This document shows positions 57,643-64,000 of a DNA stretch of 64,000 nucleotides, in pieces. The stretch's first letter is position 1. The number at the start of each line of letters is the position of its first letter. A program made the position numbers and the translations under genes. Source of the DNA: Sipunculus nudus (taxonomy: Eukaryota; Annelida; Sipuncula; Golfingiida; Sipunculidae); the NCBI GenBank assembly GCA_026874595.1, contig CM049320.1, positions 17,744,988 through 17,808,987 of the forward strand, read 5' to 3'. Under the pieces are notes generated by a model. That model saw only the letters and a list, made by a program, of their open reading frames with translations, was not told the origin of the DNA and searched no databases.

Positions 57643-57752
57643 AACATCAAGCGGCTAGAGATCGTTTCGATGGATCCATTTTCATAAATACAATAAATGA
57701 AGTTTTCCGTGAGGAAGCCCACATATCTCACCTCTGCGACATGCTTACAGAG
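57643..57752 (+). CDS. Caspase exon D (p10)
   Basis: Acceptor ttatatttgtag (ends 57642), donor CAGAG|GTATGG, 110 bp, entered after one base from exon C. It reads EHQAARDRFDGSIFINTINE and VFREEAHISHLCDMLTE. This matches the caspase p10 block G-S-W-F-I-Q...L-T-x-V; the usual Trp is Ile here. The minus-strand paralogue has an exon of exactly the same length and phase (61557-61666). Confidence 0.85.
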
Positions 57753-59395
57753 GTATGGATACTATGTGTGAGGAAAATACAGTTATCACTGTAACAGAGA
57801 ATATAAAAAACAATGATTCGAGAATGTTTAAATTATTTGGAATGAGTTATTTATATCATACCGTTAATGCCCGCTATTCCATAAATATCATTTGTCATAA
57901 CAAAATAGTGGTGCCGTAAAGATAACTTTCAGATTAGAAAGATAACTTTCAACTTTGTAGATATTCTTGAACATGTTTTTTTTATACGCTCGTTTAAGAT
58001 GAGACTTGTTAGGGTTTTTGCAGGGGTAGTCGGCCTGGCGTCCTTGTATCCGTCCTTAAAATAACCATTACTGTCGCCTCATTATATTACCAGGGATTTC
58101 ATGGGTTTCCTTTTAACACTCTACAAATATTGACCAATACAATATCTTGCCTGACTTCGATTCTTGGCAAAATATATGCATATTTAATGATGTCAGAGGT
58201 CCACACCGTTCTTTATGGCGTCATTGTGATAACTTTCCAGGATAACAACCCAGGATTCAGTTGTTACCAGATGTCTTTGTGGTATTGCCACAATGGCCAG
58301 AAATACTAACATCTTGATGAAATTTACTCTGAATATAAATTGATGAAGTTACTGGCCTGAGTTTGATTCTTGCGTACATTTAATGTGGTCAGAGGTCAAA
58401 AGACATATTGCTCTTGCTGTGCTCTTTGTTTTTATACAATACTAATTTCCCTGCATTTAATTTGAGACGAGTTTGTTAATGTCTTTTTCATCCAAACTTT
58501 ATTTCCTCCTTATCTAAACAACGAACTAGGCAGATGCAGCAGGTAAAAACAAACAAAAGTAAATCAGCATGACATTAATACACACCGTAATACACTTTAT
58601 TTTGATATTTAGCCCGATTATATGAACACGCTGATATGAATAAATGCATGGTCATCCAGGTGTAATCGTGACAAAGACGTCGGTCAACCACAGAAGCAGA
58701 TCCGGAGGGGGAGGGGGTGTCCCCTTTTCCAGCCGCCCCAACCATTTTAATGGTTTCAGACTAATTTTTCGACCTGGACCTTCCTTTTCCGGACCTTTTA
58801 TTATGTTTTGTCATTAGTCCTCATGGGTTTGATCCCTCCTTTTCCTAAATCTTGGATCCGCCCCTGAACTATGTCAGTTCCCATAAAATTTAGGCAAATA
58901 TATGGTTATATGAATATTGGCGATTGACAGCTGTTCCTAACTTCAAAATCATTAGAAAACCTTTATCAGGATATTGAATTTATTACGGTACTTATATTTT
59001 CTGCTGGGTTGTCCTTTCGGTAGATGAAATGACTTGAAATGAATTGTATACATGGCAGATATACAAATCCTAGACCATGGAGTTCATAGATATCTGGGAT
59101 GTGTGTCTGTGTTTAACCGGTATATTTCTACTGGTTATTTCAAATTTCACCTACGGATAAATGTAACATTTACAATCTCCTTGAATAATCTGACATCGGT
59201 ACCAAATCCATTCAGATTTAATTTACTTTTTCTTTAACTGAGAAAGTATCGGAGTATTGTGAAGTGCAATCAAAAATGCATAAGGCATATTTAAAACCTT
59301 TTGGCACAGCAAACAAACACATATGATAGGCCGGGGCAGAAAGTGAACCCAAGTTTGTGCGTGTCAAAGCTTTCAATAACAAACGTATATTTCAG
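57753..59395. other. Intron between caspase exons D and E
   Basis: GTATGG at 57753 to tatatttcag ending at 59395. It contains the dispersed repeat at 58688-58867 and no other recognised feature. Confidence 0.7.
58688..58867. repeat. Short inverted-repeat element
   Basis: It starts 'cagaagcagatccggagggg' and ends 'cttggatccgcccctg', which is an imperfect inverted match ('gcagatccgg' versus 'ggatccgccc' on the other strand). The same 'ggggcggatccag' start is seen at 40955 and, altered, at 38163. Probably a MITE-like family of about 180 bp. Confidence 0.6.
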
Positions 59396-59527
59396 GACAA
59401 CACGGTTGATTATGAACCACCTTCGGAAGACGAGAAAGAGATATACTATAAAGAAATGACCTTTATACAAACTACGCACAACGTGGACTTCCTCACAAAA
59501 CGATTCTACATTTTCCAAGGGATATAA
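59396..59527 (+). CDS. Caspase exon E (p10 C-terminus and stop)
   Basis: Acceptor cgtatatttcag, phase 0, 132 bp, ending TAA at 59525-59527. It encodes DNTVDYEPPSEDEKEIYYKE, then MTFIQTTHNVDFLTKRFYIF and QGI. The F-L-T-K-R-F-Y-I-F ending corresponds to the S-T-L-x-K-K-x-Y-F block at caspase C-termini. It completes the plus-strand caspase. Confidence 0.85.
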   Translation, partial: DNTVDYEPPSEDEKEIYYKEMTFIQTTHNVDFLTKRFYIFQGI

Positions 59528-59901
59528 ACTTGACGCCCAAAGACTGACAGCATGTACTTGTCTGAAGCGGAGAGCATTTATTCTGAAGAGGGAATTGTTA
59601 AGAAATCAATTCCAAACACACGCACTTACACCCACACTGTTTCTTGTAGCCTGCCCTCGTTGGATTTTAAAGAAACTGGTTTTATATAAGTCAGAAACGT
59701 AAAAGTCTGCACAAATAACAGCATGTATCCTGAAGACTGCCTCGAAACATTCTCTCCCTGGGAGATAAGCGTGTTTAATGCAGGATGGTAATCCGTAATA
59801 TGTACCAGTCAATGGTATGTATAAAATACTTGTATGAGAACTGCAAGAATGATTCGCCATTTATGACTACGATTACCATTTTGAGAAGCGGACTGTGGCT
59901 C
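59528..59901. other. 3' flank of the plus-strand caspase
   Basis: No further gene is seen. Short minus-strand frames here have no domain content. No clear AATAAA was singled out close to the stop. Confidence 0.4.
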
Positions 59902-60294
59902 CATGGGCGTGTTTTCGTTCCATGAACATGTTCCTGTTCATACCTCTGTTCATGAACAAAGACCGTTTTAGCCCATGAACACGAACATGTTCCTGTTCTT
60001 TGTTCAAGAAAATCATAACCAACTCCTGGGGTTGGTAACACCACCAGGGGGCGCAGGAAAAAGGTAAAGGCTGGCAACAATGGCGGCAAGGAAAGAAGTG
60101 CCTGCCCACGCTTGGACTGTTAATTTTAATTTTACTGACTGATATAACGTTTAATTTGTCACCATTTAAATGCTTCTCATATTTTTGATAAAAATAAATG
60201 AAATCAAATGACTTGCATTTTTGAATAGTTATGACTGGTATTTTTAAGGTGCTTAGGAACAGGACCATGTTCGGACAACGAAAACACGCCCCAT
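59902..60294. mobile_element. MITE-like element with about 36-bp TIRs
   Basis: The left end 'gggcgtgttttcgttccatg' and the right end, reading 'ggggcgtgttttcgttgtcc' on the minus strand, are inverted, and the match continues into 'gaacatg.tcctgttc' in both. About 390 bp, with internal repeats of 'catgaacatgttcctgttc' and no ORF. It lies between the two convergent caspase genes. Confidence 0.75.
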
Positions 60295-61132
60295 ATGTAA
60301 ACTAATAAGCAAAACATGGACAAAGAGTACACGGAAATACATCACCTGTATAATTGTGTCCTATCTTTGGTAACAAAAGTAGAGGTAAAATATCTGAAAA
60401 TCTTAAATTACCTTTTTATATTGATATTCCTTTTCTATGAGACCTACGAGATGGTCATGAGGATCATTTTATCTTTATAGAATGCTGCTTCCCTGAGTAT
60501 CATTATAAAACAACAAAGCAAATTTAAGCAAATCATTTATTAACCAATCTTCATCAAAAGCCAATTAAATGCTTCGGATGTTTATGATACCCGTGTTCAT
60601 GTACCAATCTTTACTCAAAGAATATGCCTCTTGTCTTCACTGTGTAGTGACACGTTGTTTACATGGTGTTTATTATGTGCTGTCTCCATTCTTGATCAAC
60701 CATCTTTCATACAGAGAAGACATGGACACTGTTAATTAAGTATTTTCTACAATACAATCCTTATAACTGAAGACATGGTGTCTCAGACTAGTTTGACGAA
60801 TTGATTTGGATTATTCCTTTTATATCCTCACTAGTACCTTGTACAAATGACAGACTCAATAAATGTTTAAATAAGCAGTTATAAAATTGAGCGTGGGCTT
60901 TTTGTGGATATCATGTACGGATGCAATCCGAACAAGTAACCTCTTTTTCGAGGATAATTTCAATTTCATTAGTAACTACGGATCAATTTCTATTGGCATT
61001 ATCAATTTAAAGCATTATTAGATTACAAACATATGAGAGCAAGAAAGTAATGCACTGTATGATGAAAATATACCTTCTGTGGTATAACTAATTATTCGTT
61101 TCTTCTCTCTGGTCGTCTTTCCGTATCTTATA
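60295..61132. other. Intergenic region between convergent caspases
   Basis: No gene or repeat recognised. On the minus strand it would be the 3' UTR side of the second caspase. Confidence 0.5.
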
Positions 61133-61240
61133 TCATATACCAGGGAATATGTAAAATTTCTTTCCCAGGGTACTTTTATCTTCGGTCGTTTGTATGGAAC
61201 CTTCTTCGCTCATATAATTTCTCCAAATATTCTGACGAAC
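61133..61240 (-). CDS. Second caspase, exon E' (p10 C-terminus and stop)
   Basis: Minus strand, acceptor ctggctgtgtcag, 108 bp, phase 0, stop TGA at the complement of 61133-61135. It encodes VRQNIWRNYMSEEGSIQTTE and DKSTLGKKFYIFPGI. STL.KK.Y.FPG is the classical end of a caspase small subunit. Confidence 0.88.
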   Translation of the reverse strand, partial: VRQNIWRNYMSEEGSIQTTEDKSTLGKKFYIFPGI

Positions 61241-61424
61241 CTGACACAGCCAGCAAATGAAATATTACTATGTAAAATTTGAAATTATATTGTATAACAA
61301 TAAGATACATATCGTACCAATACGCTTATAAAACAATAATTAAAAAATGCATATACAAAGGTGTGACCGTTTGTTTGCGGTGAATACTTTTATATTCTCT
61401 CAGGCATAACCTCTTTGAAGACAT

Positions 61425-61500
61425 GCATTGCCTTCTCTCTAAAATGTATTATTTTACAGCATTGGTACCTCTGAACAGTTTCGATTATTCCGGTGTCGAC
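61425..61500 (-). pseudogene. Possible decayed duplicate of exon D'
   Basis: On the minus strand 'cagaggtaccaat' followed by 'attttagagagaaggcaatg' resembles 'aagaggtggtcaatgtattc' and 'agagagaaggcagcaac' of exon D', with an insertion between. It lies between exons D' and E'. Splice sites are lost. The match is short, so this is tentative. Confidence 0.3.
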
Positions 61501-61556
61501 TATTTGATGGCAGTGAACTGTCTGTGTAGAGTTCAGGTATTTGCTTAGACACTTAC

Positions 61557-61666
61557 CTCTGTCAATAGTTCAGTAATGTCCTTTGTTGCTGCCTTCTCTC
61601 TGAATACATTGACCACCTCTTGGATGAACCATGAGCCCGTAGTCGTATTACGGTTTGCTGCGAACT
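61557..61666 (-). CDS. Second caspase, exon D' (p10)
   Basis: Minus strand, acceptor ttacttcgctag, donor CAGAG|GTAAGT, 110 bp. With one carried base it reads EFAANRNTTTGSWFIQEVVN and VFREKAATKDITELLTE. GSWFIQ is the hallmark small-subunit motif and is intact here. Same length and phase as exon D of the plus-strand gene, so the two genes are paralogues. Confidence 0.9.
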
Positions 61667-61879
61667 CTAGCGAAGTAAATGATTTATGATACATTACATA
61701 AACATTATAAGAACTAGAAATTCATGGACAAAATCTCAGAGAAGAGAACCAATTTGCGAACACGTGCAATATTTTTAGATTCGCTTTTTACAGATAATTT
61801 CGTCTTCCGTTCAGTTTAAATAACAAATTATCATTTATAGGTATCGATAATATTGTAAGGAATGATAATATTTTGTTCG

Positions 61880-61882
<3 letters not shown>

Positions 61883-61914
<32 letters not shown>
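61883..61914. repeat. (TA)n microsatellite
   Basis: About 16 TA units adjoining the minisatellite that follows. Confidence 0.95.
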
Positions 61915-61920
<6 letters not shown>

Positions 61921-62405
61921 TACACACATATACACTGTGAAAAGTGATATGATACATACACACATATATACACTGTGAAAAGTGATATGATACATACACA
62001 CATATACACTGTGAAAAAAGATATGATACATACACACATATATACACTGTGAAAAGTGATATGATACATACACACATACTCACTGTGAAAAAAGATATGA
62101 TACATACACACATATACACTGTGAAAAAAGATATGATACATACACACATATATACACTGTGAAAAAAGATATGATACATACACACATATATACACTGTGA
62201 AAAGTGATATGATACATACACACATACTCACTGTGAAAAAAGATATGATACATACACACATATACACTGTGAAAAAAGATATGATACATACACACATATA
62301 TACACTGTGAAAAAAGATATGATACATACACACACATATATACACTGTGGAAAAAGATATGATACATTCACACACATATATACACTGTGAAAAAAGATAT
62401 GATAA
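61915..62405. repeat. 36-38-bp minisatellite
   Basis: About 13 copies of a unit with 'tacactgtgaaaa', 'gatatgatacatac' and 'acacata'. Length varies with the number of TA and CA steps. It lies in the intron between exons C' and D' of the minus-strand caspase. The long minus-strand Tyr/Cys/Ile-rich frames (up to 195 residues) come from the repeat. Confidence 0.95.
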
Positions 62406-62481
62406 GTATATGAGGTAGGGGACATTAACTAATAGGTTTTAACGGGATAGGTTCATGAAAAGATTTTTTTTCAAAGCTTGC

Positions 62482-62610
62482 CTTCTTGTGTTGCATTGGC
62501 AATCAAGTAATGGGCAAAAGATGCAATTGTTCTGGGTTTTCGGGAATCTGCTCCGGGTTCAGCATCTTCCTCTGTCTCACCATACACTTGGACACCGCAA
62601 TCCAAGTCGT
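62482..62610 (-). CDS. Second caspase, exon C' (linker and start of p10)
   Basis: Minus strand, acceptor ctctgttttgctag, 129 bp. With the base carried from exon B' it reads DDLDCGVQVYGETEEDAEPG and then ADSRKPRTIASFAHYLIANA, TQE. AHYLIANATQ fits the S-D-x-L-x-A-Y-A-T block of the small subunit; the preceding acidic stretch is the inter-subunit linker. The donor reads AAG|GCAAGC, a GC-type 5' splice site. Confidence 0.8.
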
Positions 62611-62934
62611 CTAGCAAAACAGAGTTGGCATGTTATATGGCCCTATATTCTTTGTTTGGGGTGTTTAGAGAGGCTTATCAGCCGCAGAAAAGGGACTGAC
62701 GATATTCGAAATCTTCCAAGTCAATTACGCATCATTCTCTGTGGCGACTTTTTTTTGCTGACACATTTTAACGGTTTCTGTCCAAAATCTTACGGTAACA
62801 TGTTAGTACTAAACCTCCAGCTATACTATTACAGAGGAACAGTTACAAAGCAATATTTTCTACTTGACTCATTGTATATATAATATCTTAAAACAATGGA
62901 TACCCTTAATGGGACGGACGGTATATTATTTTAC

Positions 62935-63170
62935 CTCCCTGGCAGGCTTTGCAGAATGAATACTTTTGGCCTTTCTGCTAGTCTCTTCAAATTGCGGGAA
63001 CCAAAGATTTCCTTTAATGTGTCTATGACATTGAAAGACCATCCATCGCTAGAAGCGATAACGTGTTTCCCTTTTTTCATCTTGCCATGAGACATCAAAA
63101 CAACAAACAAACTCTTGGCATTCTCGTCATCTGCTTTCTTTGCGACACTTTCCATGGCGGCCATGAATTG
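62935..63170 (-). CDS. Second caspase, exon B' (p20, catalytic His), with one-base shift at the Cys
   Basis: Minus strand, acceptor tatatttgctttttag, donor GGGAG|GTAAAA. It encodes QFMAAMESVAKKADDENAKS, then LFVVLMSHGKMKKG (catalytic His, complement of 63086-63088), then RPKVFILQS. One extra base next (C at 62945) shifts the frame, so the expected Q-S-C-x-G reads S-L-P; in the shifted frame TGC CAG GGA follows. The exon is 236 bp where phase requires one fewer. Either an inactivating insertion or a sequencing error. Confidence 0.82.
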
Positions 63171-63894
63171 CTAAAAAGCAAATATAAGAACGTCAGGATT
63201 AACTTTGGTTAAACATAAGGTAAACATCTCTACTTTTCTAACGAATTTCTGGTGGAGGTAACCGTCTCCATTTTGAAAAACTTGTGTAACTAACTAACAT
63301 GTACATCTGCAAAATTTCATTCCAATTTCGGGCAGCGCGACAGGGGGCTTAAACGCAAAGTTTCTGGTATCAAATAGGCTCGGTGTGCAACTTCTGCGGG
63401 CCCTGGATGTGTGTCATCCCTGTTGCTGGATCATAATACCGATGAACCCCTGTAAGGCGCAATCGTTGGACACATTCTCACCAATAAGCCTGCAGAGCGG
63501 TCACCCTGGGTGGGGGCCGACCGTGAAAAACCTCACCGCCTCGACTGAGATTCGACCTCACGTCCTCGAGGTTTTGAGCCCTGTGCTCTACCCCAAGACC
63601 AGGAAAGCCAGGTCTTAACATGTCACGGTTTCAGCAACATAGGTATTACGAGCAGTGATAACCTCTCATAATGCTGCTGTCCAACCAGAATATGCGGTCC
63701 AGATTGTACCATTTAAAAAGGTGATTCTTTCCCGTGAACTTTGGTCTGTTTTAAATATATCAAGTTAAACTCAGGATGGACATCTCTGTATTATGGCAAG
63801 AACTGTGACACACTAACTAAATGTATGGCGCAACACAATTGCCTTTTCGTATGTCTTAGTGAAGGGTGTATTCAGGAAAAATTGATTTATTTAC
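63171..63894 (-). other. Intron between exons A' and B' of the second caspase
   Basis: GTAAATAAAT donor (complement of 63894-63885) to the acceptor at 63171. It contains a tRNA-like SINE. Confidence 0.75.
63400..63620 (-). mobile_element. Probable tRNA-derived SINE
   Basis: On the minus strand a tRNA-like head is visible: 'tggtcttggggtagagcaca' (A-box-like, about 63583-63602) and 'ggtcgaatctc' (B-box-like, 63547-63557). It is followed by a body with 'gggttcatcggtattatgat' (about 63429-63448). Spacing of about 45 bp between the boxes fits a tRNA-derived promoter. The 3' tail was not defined. It lies inside a caspase intron. Confidence 0.55.
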
Positions 63895-64000
63895 CTCAAG
63901 TGTCAGGTTTTCGAAATATTCAACGTCATACTTAAGATCATCAAAAAGCTTCTCTAAATTCTTCCCATCTACTTCCGATCCCCTTCGTTGCCACTTCTGG
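63895..64000 (-). CDS. Second caspase, exon A' (p20), cut by window end
   Basis: Minus strand, partial. From the window edge it reads QKWQRRGSEVDGKNLEKLFD and DLKYDVEYFENLTLE, ending at GAG|GTAAAT in phase 0. R-x-G-S-E-V-D and L-x-K-L-F-x-x-L match exon A of the plus-strand gene. The start of the exon and any pro-domain lie beyond the window. Confidence 0.85.

Noticed and set aside
61788-62375. 195-residue Tyr/Cys/Ile-rich ORF
   Set aside because: Translation of the 36-38-bp minisatellite and the adjoining TA run.
61915-62405. CRISPR-like array of spaced repeats
   Set aside because: There are no unique spacers; the whole unit repeats, and the genome is eukaryotic.
62455-62883. 142-residue plus-strand ORF
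   Set aside because: It is the antisense shadow of caspase exon C' and has no domain of its own.

Overview
This is a eukaryotic, intron-bearing, AT-rich genome segment full of transposable elements. It most likely comes from a marine invertebrate, and a bivalve mollusc fits best. The evidence is caspase and NHR-domain exons with GT-AG introns, Ty3/gypsy elements of the Gmr1-like type, a LINE with a 2A-like leader, many microsatellites and minisatellites, and several foldback or MITE-type repeats. The species is an inference. No bacterial-style operons, rRNA genes or CRISPR arrays are seen.

Left part (1-13.1 kb): mostly non-coding. It holds one plausible orphan exon (1910-2127), a long decayed 35-bp minisatellite (about 2.2-4.6 kb), three diverged copies of a 0.6-0.8 kb dispersed repeat (4.9-7.5 kb), and a broken minus-strand Ty3/gypsy remnant (about 8.8-11.0 kb) between two direct repeats.

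Middle (13.1-33.0 kb): a three-level nest of retroelements. A decayed plus-strand Ty3/gypsy element with LTRs at 13135-13862 and 32360-33005 was hit by a LINE (about 20346-32130). The LINE was later hit by a minus-strand Ty3/gypsy element (20823-28159, TSD GCCAG, LTRs about 1% diverged). The youngest element has integrase upstream of reverse transcriptase, a Ty1/copia-like domain order known from Gmr1-like Ty3/gypsy elements. Its capsid resembles the SCAN domain. From 33 to 43 kb lie an OB-fold exon, a broken DDE transposase, a LINE RT fragment, a MITE with TIRs and mariner fragments.

Right part (40.4-64 kb): a probable apoptosis or innate-immunity locus. A TATA-containing promoter-like stretch precedes an NHR (Neuralized) domain gene in at least three exons (43434-45475). 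Downstream are plus-strand caspase exons. The first three (p20 and the start of p10) occur twice because of a nearly identical 4.85-kb tandem duplication (46282-51134 and 51135-55990); the last two (rest of p10) are single (57643-57752, 59396-59527). Splice phases would let the NHR tail exon join the first caspase exon in frame, so an NHR-caspase fusion is possible. Both copies share a TAA just before the catalytic histidine. The left edge of the duplication lies inside a foldback-like element whose long inverted repeats carry a 21-bp minisatellite. A second caspase gene runs convergently on the minus strand (61133-64000, cut by the window end) with the same exon layout, plus a one-base shift next to its catalytic cysteine.
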